A stretch of DNA of 64,000 bases from an uncultured Winogradskyella sp. (GCF_947496485.1 NZ_CANMCZ010000002.1:372001-436000), one strand, 5' to 3'; positions 27,824 to 37,475 are shown, counted from the first letter of the stretch. Program-made: numbers and translations. Notes: generated from the letters alone by a model not told the origin.

Positions 27824-28573
27824 TTATTCTTTTGGCATTTTAAAAATGGCTTCGTCAATTTCTGTATTGAATTCTACAGTTTCATAGATCATTTCTAATC
27901 CTGTCTGGCCATTAAATTTTTCAATTATAGTATGGGCTAAATATAGACCACCTACTTCTTGGTAGTCAGTCATGATGGTTTGTGCCGTAGCTCCTTTAGC
28001 AGGTCCTGATTTTACTACAGCTTCAGAAGCAATTGGGACATTGTTTTCTGTGTCGAAATAATAAATTTCGGTATTTTCTTCTTCTTTACCATCAACCATC
28101 ATAGGTGTTTTGGTCAACTTGATTTTATTTACTTCTGTACCTTCCCATGTTGTTTTTTCTAAAAGCTCAACACTATAGCCTTTTTCCTTATAATTTAGGA
28201 AAATTTCTACATTGTCTTTAGCTTCATTTTTCATATTTAATGAAGTTTCAGAATCGAGCGCTTCTGCTTTTTGGGTTTGAAAGTTCATTCCCCACGCAGT
28301 TTCACCATCAAATGCTTGATACACCATTGATGTACCAGGAAGTTCAATAGTAATATTGGATCTTCCGTCATTCATAAAAGTGGCGACAAAAGGATAGTCT
28401 TGACCTCCTTGTTTACCAACACCAGTAATCTTTACCGATTCCACTTTGTTCCAAGCGTCTACGCCACCAATATTCTCAATATATGTGTCGATAATTTCTT
28501 CTGCAGTTTGTGCTGTTGTTGTCAGTGCTAAACAAAAAATGAATAACACACTTAATAATTTTAAAGTCTTCAT
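27824..28573 (-). CDS. LolA-like outer-membrane lipoprotein-sorting family protein (paralogue)
   Basis: A 249-residue exported protein with a signal peptide (about 1-21, TTTAQ) and TAEEIIDTYIENIGGVDAWNKVESVKITG. It matches its neighbour at 27003-27782 along its length, for example in AFDGETAWGMNFQTQKAE, FLNYKEKGYSVELL and YYFDTENNVPIASEAVVKSGPAKG. Both have the LolA-like convex beta-sheet pattern. A gap of 41 bases without a terminator separates the two genes, so they look like one transcript born from a tandem duplication. Confidence 0.8.
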   Translation of the reverse strand: MKTLKLLSVLFIFCLALTTTAQTAEEIIDTYIENIGGVDAWNKVESVKITGVGKQGGQDYPFVATFMNDGRSNITIELPGTSMVYQAFDGETAWGMNFQTQKAEALDSETSLNMKNEAKDNVEIFLNYKEKGYSVELLEKTTWEGTEVNKIKLTKTPMMVDGKEEENTEIYYFDTENNVPIASEAVVKSGPAKGATAQTIMTDYQEVGGLYLAHTIIEKFNGQTGLEMIYETVEFNTEIDEAIFKMPKE

Positions 28574-28673
28574 GAGGTTATAATTTGTGGATTGATGTTT
28601 ATAAGTACGTGAAGTTACAAAATTGTTACAAATTCTTTAGTATTAATTTCTGTATCAGAGGATTATTGTTTTG

Positions 28674-28681
28674 TAACTTTG
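28674..28681 (+). promoter_or_regulatory. Bacteroidota -7 promoter box for the DUF72 gene
   Basis: TAACTTTG fits TAnnTTTG exactly and ends 16 bases before the ATG at 28698, implying a very short leader. Confidence 0.55.
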
Positions 28682-28697
28682 ATAAAAATTATACCTT

Positions 28698-29585
28698 ATG
28701 AAATTCGGAAGTGTTGATGATCCAGGAAGTATAGATTTTACTTTACCACCAGACCATCCAGATACATTAAAAACATTACAAAAAAAGCCATCCGATAAAA
28801 CCAATGTATTTGTAGGTTGTGCTAAATGGAATAAAGCCGATTTAAAGGGCTTTTACCCTAGAGGAACTAAGGATGAACTAGAATATTACTCTCGTCAGTT
28901 TAATTCTATTGAATTGAATGCTACGTTTTACAGAATCTTTCCTCCAGAACAATTTGCGAAGTGGTACGATAAAACACCTGATAATTTTAAGTTCTTTCCA
29001 AAACTGAATCAAGAAATTAGCCACTGGAAACGTTTGAATGAAGACATAAACCCAGTTGTAGATAATTACCTTAATAGTGCCATTAATTTAAAAGAGAAGC
29101 TTGGTTGTATATTTTTGCAAATGCATAGCAATTTTGCACCTAAGGATTTTGATCGTGTTGTAAACTTTGCTGAAAGTTGGCCTAAAGAAATTCCGTTAGC
29201 CATAGAATTTAGACATACAAATTGGTATAATGATAAAACTATTGCTGAGGATTTATATCAACTTTTAGAGGAAAACAACATTTCTAATGTCATTGTAGAC
29301 AGTGCAGGTAGACGAGATATAATGCACATGCGATTAACTAATTCTAGAGCATTTATACGTTATGTTGGTGCCAATCACCAAAGCGATTATACCAGATTAG
29401 ACGATTGGGTAGAACGTTTAAAAATTTGGAAAGACAATGGTATAGAAGAGATAGATTTCTTTGTGCATCAAAATATTGAAAAGGAATCGCCTTTGCTTTC
29501 TGCTTATTTAATAAAACAGTTGAATGCTGAATTGGGAACCGATTTGAAGATTCCTAATGAGGAATCTCAACAAAAACTATTGTAA
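28698..29585 (+). CDS. DUF72 (YecE-like) TIM-barrel protein
   Basis: A 295-residue soluble protein of the DUF72/YecE family. Clear family stretches are VFVGCAKWNKADLKGFYP, EYYSRQFNSIELNATFYRIFPPEQFAKWYDKTPDNFKFFPKLNQEISH in outline, LGCIFLQMHSNFAPKDF, PLAIEFRHTNWYND and FIRYVGANH. The fold is a TIM barrel related to xylose isomerase/endonuclease IV. No reaction has been proved. The N-terminal 30 residues (up to DKTNV) are longer than in many members. Confidence 0.9.
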   Translation: MKFGSVDDPGSIDFTLPPDHPDTLKTLQKKPSDKTNVFVGCAKWNKADLKGFYPRGTKDELEYYSRQFNSIELNATFYRIFPPEQFAKWYDKTPDNFKFFPKLNQEISHWKRLNEDINPVVDNYLNSAINLKEKLGCIFLQMHSNFAPKDFDRVVNFAESWPKEIPLAIEFRHTNWYNDKTIAEDLYQLLEENNISNVIVDSAGRRDIMHMRLTNSRAFIRYVGANHQSDYTRLDDWVERLKIWKDNGIEEIDFFVHQNIEKESPLLSAYLIKQLNAELGTDLKIPNEESQQKLL

Positions 29586-29630
29586 GTTGTTATTAACTAA
29601 TAGTTAGCGTTTATAAAGTGTTACCTAATA

Positions 29631-30041
29631 ATGATGAATTTGATTCTGAAAATACGGATTTGGATAACGTTCTTAAAGAATAAAGATTCATTACCTGCAA
29701 AATCGAAACTCATTAATCCAAAAATGGAATACGAGGGAATGTCTGGTGCCTTTATTTGGGAAGACGAAGGGTTATGGGAGGTTAGGAATCATCATCTGAC
29801 AGATGCCTTTAAATATGTAATTCATCATAGGATGAAATTAGTTGTAGGACCTAAAAAAGATTTTGGGGCTGTGCGGTCCAGCGCTTTTGACAAAGAAATT
29901 TTTGAAATGGCTAAAAAATATTTTCCTAACTGGATAGGGTTTGATGAATTGAGATGCTCATACAATCCTGAATTAGCTGACAGAATAATTAGGATTAAAA
30001 AAGTTGCTGATTGGAGGTTTCAAAAATTATTGAATAAATAA
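29631..30041 (+). CDS. Hypothetical protein
   Basis: A 136-residue basic protein that I do not recognise. A short hydrophobic N terminus (MMNLILKIRIWITFL) is followed by a region with GMSGAFIWEDEGLWEVRNHHLTDAFKYVIHHRMK, FGAVRSSAFDKEIFEMAKKYFPNWIGFDELRCSYNPELADRI in outline. The Trp-rich and charged composition looks like a folded cytosolic protein. Codon use resembles the neighbours. It starts 45 bases after the DUF72 gene and may be cotranscribed with it, while it converges on the MscS gene. Confidence 0.6.
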   Translation: MMNLILKIRIWITFLKNKDSLPAKSKLINPKMEYEGMSGAFIWEDEGLWEVRNHHLTDAFKYVIHHRMKLVVGPKKDFGAVRSSAFDKEIFEMAKKYFPNWIGFDELRCSYNPELADRIIRIKKVADWRFQKLLNK

Positions 30042-30078
30042 TATCAGTAGAATTTGTAAAAGATCTTTTGGAAGATGC

Positions 30079-31317
30079 TCAATCTTTATTTCCTAAAGCC
30101 AGCTCATAAATCTCCAAATCAAAATACTTTACTGAGGCCAGTACATGATCAAAAATATCACCCATTATGTATTCATAATTCTGCCAACGTTGATCTTTAC
30201 TAAAGGCATATATTTCCATAGGAATGCCTTGCGCAGTAGGTTCTAATTGTCGAACCATCAAAGTCATGTCTTTATTTATAGCAGAATGATTATCCATGTA
30301 AGTTTGTAGATACTTTCTAAATACACCAAAGTTGGTCAAATTCCGTCCATTAATCAAAGCAGATTTATCAATTTCGTGTTTTTGATTATGTGTCGCTATA
30401 ATTTTTGAGGCATTAGTTAAGTACTGTGATACCAATTGAATGCTTTTTAATTTCTCTACATCAGTATCAGTTAAAAATTTAATTGTAGAAGTTTTTATAA
30501 TTACAGAACGTTTAATACGTCGTCCACCAGAATCCATCATTCCTCTCCAGTTCTTAAAGGAATCAGAAATTAATGCATAAGTTGGAATTGTAGTAATCGT
30601 TTTATCCCAGTTTTGAACTTTTACTGTAGCTAAATTGATTTCAATAACATCACCATCAGCACCATACTTCTCAAAAGTTATCCAATCTCCAATACGCACC
30701 ATATCGTTAATAGATACTTGTATACTAGCTACAAAACCTAAAATAGTATCTTTAAAAATAAGTAATATAACTGCTGAAGCAGCACCAAGTGTCGCTGCGA
30801 ATTTTAAAAATGAAACACCAGTTACGATGGCAAAGATTGAGAATATACCCAGTAACCAAGCAAAAATCATAAAGACCTGTATATAGCTATCTATTGGTTT
30901 ATCTTTATATCTTGGTAACGTTTTTAAATAGTCTTTAACGGAATTTAGAAGACTTCTTATGATTCTAAGCGTTAATAATATGGCTACGACCTTTAAGATT
31001 TTCTCAATTATGTCTTCGGTATATTCAAAATCTGAAAATACTTGTGGAACAAATTCAATAAGAATTATGAGTGGTATGATATGAGCAATATTTCTAGGTA
31101 CTTTATTGGTGATTAAAATATCGTCAAAATTAGTTTTTGTACGCTTAGCAATACCAAATGAAAATCTCCACAAAATACGCTTTGTTATAAAATCTACAAT
31201 AAAGGCAATGATTAGCAACGCCAATAAAAGACCTAGCATATTTAGATACTTTGCTGTATCTTCTGATAAGCCTTTTTCTATGAGAAAATCGTATATAAAA
31301 TGTCTCATACTAAGCAT
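30079..31317 (-). CDS. MscS-family mechanosensitive ion channel
   Basis: A 412-residue channel of the larger YbdG-like MscS branch. Four to five transmembrane helices occupy about residues 1-190. The pore helix and beta domain are evident: FLKFAATLGAASAVILLIFKDTILGFVASIQVSINDMVRIGDWI in outline, then VIEINLATVKVQNWDKTITTIPTYALISDSFKNW. MscS channels open under membrane tension and release osmolytes. The ATG at 31317 overlaps the DUF3817 stop by 8 bases; a second in-frame ATG at 31308 would avoid the overlap. Confidence 0.92.
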   Translation of the reverse strand: MLSMRHFIYDFLIEKGLSEDTAKYLNMLGLLLALLIIAFIVDFITKRILWRFSFGIAKRTKTNFDDILITNKVPRNIAHIIPLIILIEFVPQVFSDFEYTEDIIEKILKVVAILLTLRIIRSLLNSVKDYLKTLPRYKDKPIDSYIQVFMIFAWLLGIFSIFAIVTGVSFLKFAATLGAASAVILLIFKDTILGFVASIQVSINDMVRIGDWITFEKYGADGDVIEINLATVKVQNWDKTITTIPTYALISDSFKNWRGMMDSGGRRIKRSVIIKTSTIKFLTDTDVEKLKSIQLVSQYLTNASKIIATHNQKHEIDKSALINGRNLTNFGVFRKYLQTYMDNHSAINKDMTLMVRQLEPTAQGIPMEIYAFSKDQRWQNYEYIMGDIFDHVLASVKYFDLEIYELALGNKD

Positions 31318-31603
31318 TTGATTTATTTAAATATTTCTTGTCTATATAAAATGTCCCAAAGGGAATTATAGACGCTATCAAAACAATCCACAATGTTCTT
31401 GTAGACCAATTCATGTCTTTACTAATTATAACAGCCATAACCACATAAGCCATGAATAGTAAACCGTGCGGCATCCCTAATAATTTCACATATTGTGGGT
31501 CATTTGCAAAGTATTTTACAGGTGTAGCAATAAACAATAATAATATATATGAAACACCTTCTAATAAGGCAACAATTCTAAAAGTTGGTAACAATTTTGA
31601 CAT
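31310..31603 (-). CDS. DUF3817 small membrane protein
   Basis: A 97-residue protein with three hydrophobic helices. The start is taken at MSKLLPTFRIVALLEGVSYILLLF, six codons inside the longest frame, because homologues start here. FRIVALLEGVSYILLL, the conserved MPHGLLFMAYV segment and IIPFGTFYIDKKYL are the DUF3817 signature. The family is related to the YdzA-like region of some transporters but has no proven role. It is translationally coupled to the mscS-type channel gene downstream. Confidence 0.88.
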   Translation of the reverse strand: MSKLLPTFRIVALLEGVSYILLLFIATPVKYFANDPQYVKLLGMPHGLLFMAYVVMAVIISKDMNWSTRTLWIVLIASIIPFGTFYIDKKYLNKSNA

Positions 31604-31735
31604 GTTATAAATTTTCTGCAAAAGTACTTTAGAATTACATAAAATAAGACCTTTTTAACAGCTTTTAATAAAATATTTAAATGTAAATTCTATTAATTAT
31701 CTTTAAGGACTTTATTAAAATAATTTCAACCAATC

Positions 31736-34207
31736 ATGAAAAACTTTCTAACTCTTGCACTTTGTTCTTTTATCGTTTTTTCTTGTGCTACGGCGCAATC
31801 GACAAGTAAAAGTAAAAAAACAGATAAAACTACTCAAGCTAAGACACCTACACCAAAAAAGAAACAAGGTAAAATTAAAGACTATGATAAAGTCATTACC
31901 AAAGAAGCCATTTCTGACGAAGGATTATTTGATGTGCATTTAGTAGGAGAGAAGTACTACTTTGAAATCCCTATGGAGTACCTAAATACAGATATGCTTT
32001 TGGTGAGTCGTTTCGCAAAATTACCATCAAATTTAGGTGGTGGTTACGTTAATGCTGGTACAAAAACTAATACAAGAATGATTAACTGGGAACGGTTCAA
32101 AAATAAAATTCTCATTAAAGAAAAATCATCAAGTGCAGTTGCTGCAGATAGTTTACCGATTAATGTTTCGGTTAAGGCGAATAATTATGAACCAACACTT
32201 TTTGCTTTCGATATTGAAGCATTTTCAAAAGATTCTTCTTCAGTGGTTATTGATGTGACTAGTTTCTATGGATCAGATGTTAAGTCAATTAGTGGTTTGG
32301 GTTCTAGATTACGAACTGCTTATAAAGTTAAAAACCTTGATAAATCAAGAAGTTTTATTAATTCAATAAAAAGCTTTCCTGAAAACATTGAAGTCATTCA
32401 AGACTTTACCTATAATGCATCAAAACCTCCAGTTAATACTGGTGATGAAACAATTAGTGTACAAATGAATCAATCTATGATTTTGCTACCTAAAGTACCA
32501 ATGCAACCACGTTATTTTGACGATCGTGTTGGCTGGTTCACATTGAGTAAATACGACTATAGTAGTGAAGAATTAAAAGCAGACCAGAAAACCTATCTAA
32601 GACGTTGGAAACTAATTCCGAAAAATATAGAAGCTTATAAGAGAGGTGAATTGGTAGAACCAGTAAAACCAATTGTTTACTATCTAGATCCTGCAACACC
32701 AGAAAAGTTTAGACCTTACATGAAAGAAGGTATTGAGCTCTGGCAAAAAGCTTTTGAAGCTGCTGGTTTTAAGAATGCTATCATCGCAAAAGATCCTCCA
32801 ACTAAAGAGGAAGACCCGGATTTTAGCCCAGAAGATATAAGATACTCAGTAGTACGTTATGTCGCAAGTACTACAAGAAATGCTACTGGACCAAGTGTTT
32901 CAGATCCTCGAAGTGGTGAAATTATAGAAAGTGATATCATTTGGTACCACAACCATTTACGCTCTTATAGAAATCGTTATATGTTAGAAACTGGAGCTGC
33001 AAATCCTTCAGCGAGAACATTGAACACTCCAGAAGACGAAATTGGCGAAATGATGAAAATGGTAATTGCACACGAGGTTGGGCATACTTTAGGGTTACCA
33101 CACAATATGAGTGCGAGTTATGCATATGATGTAGAAAGTTACAGAGATGGAGCTTTCACTCAAAAAAATGGAATTGCAGCTACCATAATGGATTATGCAC
33201 GCTATAATTATATTGCGCAATCTGGTGATACAAATATTCGTTTTGTTAGGCAATTAGGACCATATGATGACTATGCTATAAATTTTGGTTATCGTTATAT
33301 ACCAGATGCGAAATCTGCGGATGACGAAAAAGATATTTTGAATAACTGGATTAAAGAAAAAGCTGGAAATCCAATTTATAAATTTGGAAAGCAGAGAAGC
33401 CGTTTCGACCCAACATCACAAACAGAAGACATCGGAAATAATAGTATTAAAGCAAGTACTTATGGGTTGAAAAACTTAAAAATTGTAGCTAAGAATTTAC
33501 CAAATTGGACGAGCGACAAAACTGATAATTACGATGATTTAAGTGAATTATATGGAGAATTACTTGGTGTGTGGAGTCGTTACGTTGGTCATGTGGTAAC
33601 GCATGTTGGTGGAGTAGTAGAAGATACTAAAAACCCATCTCAAGATGGAGACGTATACAATGCTGTAGATAAGGCATATCAAAAATCAGCGATGCAGTGG
33701 CTGCATAAAAATGCATTTGAAACACCAACTTGGTTAATGGCCGATGATATTCTTAAAAATATAAGTTATGCGGGTTATACAGATAGAATCCGAAGTTTAC
33801 AAAGTCGTCATCTCAATAATCTATTAAATTTTGAGCGTTTAGGGCGACTTATCGATCATAGTGCACTAGATGCTAGTAATTATTCGGCATTAGAAATGCT
33901 TAGAGATGTTCGTTTAGGAATTTGGTCAGAAACCAAAAGTGCTTCAAATGTTTCAGTTTTTAGACGTAACTTGCAACGTGTCTATTTAGACAGAATGGCC
34001 TATTTAATGACTGAAGATTTAGATCCGCAACGAAGTAGACAATATTTTAATGTTAATCAATCTGATGTCAGATCAATAGTTAGAGGTGAATTAAATCAAC
34101 TACAGCGTACACTAAAAGCAGCTTCAAAAATGGCTTTAAATACAGAAACCAAATACCATTACAGAGATTGTTTAGAACGTATAAAGCAAGTTTTAGATCC
34201 AAAATAA
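31736..34207 (+). CDS. Zinc-dependent metalloprotease lipoprotein (DUF5117/DUF5118/DUF4953)
   Basis: An 823-residue exported lipoprotein: the signal peptide ends in a lipobox (VFSC at residues 14-17). It follows the known Bacteroidota architecture of a short DUF5118, a DUF5117 domain (about 90-300) and a DUF4953 catalytic domain with the zinc site HEVGHTLGLPH (His446, Glu447, His450, third His at the end of the motif). The Met-turn segment reads ATIMDYARYNY. Proteins of this group are thought to degrade proteins at the cell envelope. A small DUF4251-like gene follows one base after the stop. Confidence 0.92.
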   Translation: MKNFLTLALCSFIVFSCATAQSTSKSKKTDKTTQAKTPTPKKKQGKIKDYDKVITKEAISDEGLFDVHLVGEKYYFEIPMEYLNTDMLLVSRFAKLPSNLGGGYVNAGTKTNTRMINWERFKNKILIKEKSSSAVAADSLPINVSVKANNYEPTLFAFDIEAFSKDSSSVVIDVTSFYGSDVKSISGLGSRLRTAYKVKNLDKSRSFINSIKSFPENIEVIQDFTYNASKPPVNTGDETISVQMNQSMILLPKVPMQPRYFDDRVGWFTLSKYDYSSEELKADQKTYLRRWKLIPKNIEAYKRGELVEPVKPIVYYLDPATPEKFRPYMKEGIELWQKAFEAAGFKNAIIAKDPPTKEEDPDFSPEDIRYSVVRYVASTTRNATGPSVSDPRSGEIIESDIIWYHNHLRSYRNRYMLETGAANPSARTLNTPEDEIGEMMKMVIAHEVGHTLGLPHNMSASYAYDVESYRDGAFTQKNGIAATIMDYARYNYIAQSGDTNIRFVRQLGPYDDYAINFGYRYIPDAKSADDEKDILNNWIKEKAGNPIYKFGKQRSRFDPTSQTEDIGNNSIKASTYGLKNLKIVAKNLPNWTSDKTDNYDDLSELYGELLGVWSRYVGHVVTHVGGVVEDTKNPSQDGDVYNAVDKAYQKSAMQWLHKNAFETPTWLMADDILKNISYAGYTDRIRSLQSRHLNNLLNFERLGRLIDHSALDASNYSALEMLRDVRLGIWSETKSASNVSVFRRNLQRVYLDRMAYLMTEDLDPQRSRQYFNVNQSDVRSIVRGELNQLQRTLKAASKMALNTETKYHYRDCLERIKQVLDPK

Positions 34208-34208
34208 T

Positions 34209-34685
34209 ATGAAGAGAATAATTTTATTAGCCTTACTTTTTAACCTTTCGGCTACAACATACTTAAGTGCTCAAAGCAAACAAGCTCAGAAAGAGCAGTT
34301 TCAAACTACATACAATTCTAAGAAATCATTGGTGCAAACACAAGTTTTTAGTTTTGTTGGCGAGGTAGTTTTTGATGGCAACACCAGAGAAAAATTAAAT
34401 GAAGAAGATAATACAATAGTCATCAATAAATCTGAGATATCAGGACAAGTAATGGCATTACAATCTAATAATAAATCCATAGACGTTAATGATGGTAGTA
34501 TAGAAAATTATAAAGCCATATTTAATGATGATGATCAAAAAATCTCAATACAATTCACAGTAATAACTAAAAATGTATCTTCAAATTTTTCTATCATAGT
34601 AAGACCAAATGGTAAAGCAGTATTAAGTGCTGCACAAAATGGACTGGAGAATGTAACTTGGATTGGTGAATTAACTGCTATTTAG
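34209..34685 (+). CDS. DUF4251-like exported protein
   Basis: A 158-residue protein with a signal peptide (about 1-20, YLSAQ) and a region in which FVGEVVFDGNTREKL, NDGSIENYKAIFNDDDQKISIQFTVITKNVSSNFSIIVRPNGKAVLSA in outline follow the strand order of DUF4251. The longer lipoprotein at 49760-50362 is a clearer member of that family. No activity is known. It begins one base after the metalloprotease gene and 11 bases before the oxidoreductase gene, so the three form an operon. Confidence 0.6.
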   Translation: MKRIILLALLFNLSATTYLSAQSKQAQKEQFQTTYNSKKSLVQTQVFSFVGEVVFDGNTREKLNEEDNTIVINKSEISGQVMALQSNNKSIDVNDGSIENYKAIFNDDDQKISIQFTVITKNVSSNFSIIVRPNGKAVLSAAQNGLENVTWIGELTAI

Positions 34686-34696
34686 AAGTTCTTTTA

Positions 34697-35977
34697 ATGA
34701 GAAAGGAAGACTACAATATTCATATTATTGGCGCTGGTATCAGTGGTTTGATTGCGGCTAAAGTTTTAGAGCAAAATGGTTATAGTCCTATAATAGTCGA
34801 ACAATCAGATAGTGTTGGTGGTCGAGTGAAGACAGACATTATAAAAGGCTATCAGTTAGACCATGGATTTCAAGTCCTATTAAATGCATATCCAAAAGCC
34901 ATAGAGCATTTAGATTTTGGTCAATTAAATTTAAAACAGTTATCACCAGGAGCTGTTATTTTCTCTAAAGGTAAAGTTCAAACTATTGGAGATCCATTGA
35001 GAGATTTGGGTCTTTTATTCCCAACACTATTGGCGTCAGTTGGTTCGCTTGATGATAAGTTGAAAATTCTGAAGCTTAATAATGAACTGAAGAAAAAGTC
35101 AATTGATCAAATCTTTGAAACAGAATCGCTGAGCACATTAAAATACTTAAAATCTAAAAAATTTTCCGACAAAATTATTTCTAATTTTTTTAAGCCTTTT
35201 TTTTCAGGCATCTTTTTAGAGCCAGAATTGAGAACTTCAAGCAGGATGTTTGAATTTGTTTACAAGATGTTCGGAGAGGGGTTGGCAGTTTTACCAAAAA
35301 ATGGTATTGCCGCTATTTCTAGTCAATTAAAGAATCAATTAACACAAACAGGGTTTCTTTTTAATAGAAAGGTAAGTCTTGTCAACGATGATTATATAGA
35401 ATTTGAAAATGGTGAGAGGTTACAAACACATTTTACGATCATAGCGACTGATCCTAGTGCGTTTGTCCCAAACCTAAAAGACCAAAAGCAAACCTGGAAA
35501 TCCTGTTATAACTTATATTTTGAAGTTGATAAACGTATAATAAACAAACCTATAATTGGTCTGATTGCAGATAATGATGCACTCATAAATAATATTTTTT
35601 ATCATAATAGTATTGAAACTTCATCAAAAGGGGAGCATGAATTATTATCGGTGACTGTTGTAAAATCACATGAATTTTCTGAAAGTGAATTGGTAAAACG
35701 AGTTGAAGAAGAATTACAAACTTACTGCAAAATTAAAACACTAAACTTCATTAAGTGTTATCATATTACAAAAGCCTTACCAGACTTAGATCATATTCAA
35801 TATGATATTTCACCCACAGAAACACAATTGAAACCAACTATTTATCTTGCAGGAGATTACCTGCTTAATGGCTCTCTTAATGCAGCGATGTTATCTGGTG
35901 AGCGTGCTGCACAAGGAATAATTATGAGTTTAGAAGATGGTTTAGTAGTAGAGAATTTAGCTTCTGAATACCTTTAA
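34697..35977 (+). CDS. FAD-dependent amine-oxidase-like oxidoreductase
   Basis: A 426-residue flavoprotein of the protoporphyrinogen-oxidase/phytoene-desaturase superfamily. The dinucleotide-binding motif HIIGAGISGLIAAKVLEQNG is near the N terminus, followed by VEQSDSVGGRVKTD and the LDHGFQVLLNAYPK segment typical of this subgroup. The C terminus has the FAD-contacting AGDYLLNGSLNAAMLSGERAA. Proteins of this branch are uncharacterised; the substrate could be a carotenoid-like or porphyrin-like compound. It has no signal peptide. Confidence 0.88.
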   Translation: MRKEDYNIHIIGAGISGLIAAKVLEQNGYSPIIVEQSDSVGGRVKTDIIKGYQLDHGFQVLLNAYPKAIEHLDFGQLNLKQLSPGAVIFSKGKVQTIGDPLRDLGLLFPTLLASVGSLDDKLKILKLNNELKKKSIDQIFETESLSTLKYLKSKKFSDKIISNFFKPFFSGIFLEPELRTSSRMFEFVYKMFGEGLAVLPKNGIAAISSQLKNQLTQTGFLFNRKVSLVNDDYIEFENGERLQTHFTIIATDPSAFVPNLKDQKQTWKSCYNLYFEVDKRIINKPIIGLIADNDALINNIFYHNSIETSSKGEHELLSVTVVKSHEFSESELVKRVEEELQTYCKIKTLNFIKCYHITKALPDLDHIQYDISPTETQLKPTIYLAGDYLLNGSLNAAMLSGERAAQGIIMSLEDGLVVENLASEYL

Positions 35978-36070
35978 ATTTTCAAAAGGGACATCTTTAG
36001 TTTAGGTTTTAAACGTAAATAAATTGTTGTGTTTAACACAGCAACAAATCGTTTAACCCAAATCAAGATT

Positions 36071-36772
36071 ATGAACCTACTTAAAACACCGCTTTTATTG
36101 GCGATTATTTGTACTCCTATTTTCTGTTTTTCTCAAAACGCTTCAACTCAAGATTCAAAATTTGCCGTTGGCTTTTTATCTGGTTATAACAGAGGACTTA
36201 GTTTTCAAGCAAATTTCACAGCTATAAAACCGTTAGAATCCTTACCTGTAAATATTCGCTTCGGGATAGGCTACACAAGCTTAGATCCAGGCAATTCTGC
36301 AGATGCTAGGCGTATTTTTATTAATAATGCTACTAATGGAGTTCCTGAAGAAAAAGCTAAAGCATTTGATTATAGATTAGATTTTTTGTGGAAAAGTAAT
36401 TTGCTTAATCTAGAAGAATCCTATATAACTTTTGGTCCGCGCTATTCTAGTTTTACAGCTAATTTTAAATATGTTGGTGGTAATGAGGATTTCGATGTAA
36501 CGTCCAAGCAATTTGGTCTTGGATTAGGTGCTGAAACACAATTTCTAATTTCCGAAAAACTCAATTTAGTAGTTGCTACAGGATTAGATTACTTTTTCAA
36601 TAATACTTTAAAAGGTCATGACACTTCTTACAGTCCAGATGATGATAATGTAAATCCTCGAAACGATAATCAGAATAATGATGAGCAGTTTACATATAGC
36701 GATGCAAATAAAGCTATAAAACAACCAAGTCTTATGCCTAGAGTAATGCTAGGTATTGTTTATAAGCTATAA
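36071..36772 (+). CDS. Outer-membrane beta-barrel protein
   Basis: A 233-residue exported protein. The ATG at 36071 (MNLLKTPLLLAIICTPIFCFSQN) gives a proper signal peptide; a longer frame from 36029 would bury it. The mature part has alternating strands with aromatic girdles, such as FAVGFLSGYNRGLSFQANF, PVNIRFGIGYTSL, YRLDFLWKSNLL, TFGPRYSSFTANFKYVGG and MPRVMLGIVYKL, fitting an eight-stranded OmpA-like or porin-type barrel ending in the expected hydrophobic C-terminal residue. Function is unknown. Confidence 0.8.
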   Translation: MNLLKTPLLLAIICTPIFCFSQNASTQDSKFAVGFLSGYNRGLSFQANFTAIKPLESLPVNIRFGIGYTSLDPGNSADARRIFINNATNGVPEEKAKAFDYRLDFLWKSNLLNLEESYITFGPRYSSFTANFKYVGGNEDFDVTSKQFGLGLGAETQFLISEKLNLVVATGLDYFFNNTLKGHDTSYSPDDDNVNPRNDNQNNDEQFTYSDANKAIKQPSLMPRVMLGIVYKL

Positions 36773-36797
36773 ACTTTAATAGTTGGTATAGAATTTG

Positions 36798-36805
36798 TAT
36801 CTTTG
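36798..36805 (+). promoter_or_regulatory. Bacteroidota -7 promoter box ahead of the cold-shock-domain gene
   Basis: TATCTTTG is a perfect TAnnTTTG box. It stands about 150 bases before the ATG at 36956, which would give a long untranslated leader of the sort often seen in cold-shock mRNAs. Confidence 0.4.
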
Positions 36806-36955
36806 TTATCAGTTTATTGAAGATATACCGCACAAGTAACATTATTTCTACGTTATTTTTTCTGGTTTTTAATACTATTCATTGTTAAGTTGATTAACTT
36901 GTTTACATTATCATTATTTTCATAACCGAGCATATATTAATTTTTAAAACAACGA

Positions 36956-37411
36956 ATGGCTAAATCACAACAAACCTTTAGTAAAAGCGAAAAAGAAAAA
37001 AAACGATTAAAAAAACGAGAAGATAAGCGCAAGAAAATGGAAGCGCGTAAACTCGCAAAAGAAGAAAATGGATCAGAGGGTATTCCTTTGGCTTATGTAG
37101 ATCATAATGGAAATCTTACAGATACTCCACCAGATCCTTCTATGAAGATTAAAGTTAAGGCAAAGAATATCGTTCTTGGTATACCTCAAAAGGAAGAGAG
37201 TGATGAAGTATGGGACCCAATAAGAAACGGAAAAGTTTCATTCTATGATAGTTCGAAAGGATTTGGATTTATAATAGACACAGAAACTAACGAAAAGCAC
37301 TTTACACACGTTAGTGGTATCATTGATGAAATTATAGAAAATGATAAAGTAACTTTTGAATTAGAAAAAGGACAACGTGGTATGAATGCTGTTAAAGTGA
37401 AAAAAGCCTAA
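36956..37411 (+). CDS. Cold-shock-domain protein with a basic N-terminal extension
   Basis: A 151-residue RNA-binding protein. Residues 1-45 are a very Lys/Arg-rich tail, 45-80 a linker, and 88-151 a cold-shock domain with RNP1 (KGFGFI) and an RNP2-like KHFTHVS. Cold-shock domains bind single-stranded RNA or DNA and unwind mRNA structure; the basic tail probably adds ribosome or RNA affinity. This long form is usual in Flavobacteriaceae. Two short relatives are at 53256 and 53601. A hairpin terminator follows. Confidence 0.92.
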   Translation: MAKSQQTFSKSEKEKKRLKKREDKRKKMEARKLAKEENGSEGIPLAYVDHNGNLTDTPPDPSMKIKVKAKNIVLGIPQKEESDEVWDPIRNGKVSFYDSSKGFGFIIDTETNEKHFTHVSGIIDEIIENDKVTFELEKGQRGMNAVKVKKA

Positions 37412-37431
37412 TAGTATCTAATATTAATATA

Positions 37432-37463
37432 ATAAGCCATTATCAATGATAGTGGCTTTTTTA
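37432..37463 (+). terminator. Terminator after the cold-shock-domain gene
   Basis: AAGCCATTATC (37434-37444) pairs with GATAGTGGCTT (37448-37458, one wobble pair) around a 3-base loop and ends in a T run. Confidence 0.82.
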
Positions 37464-37475
37464 ATTCACTGACTA

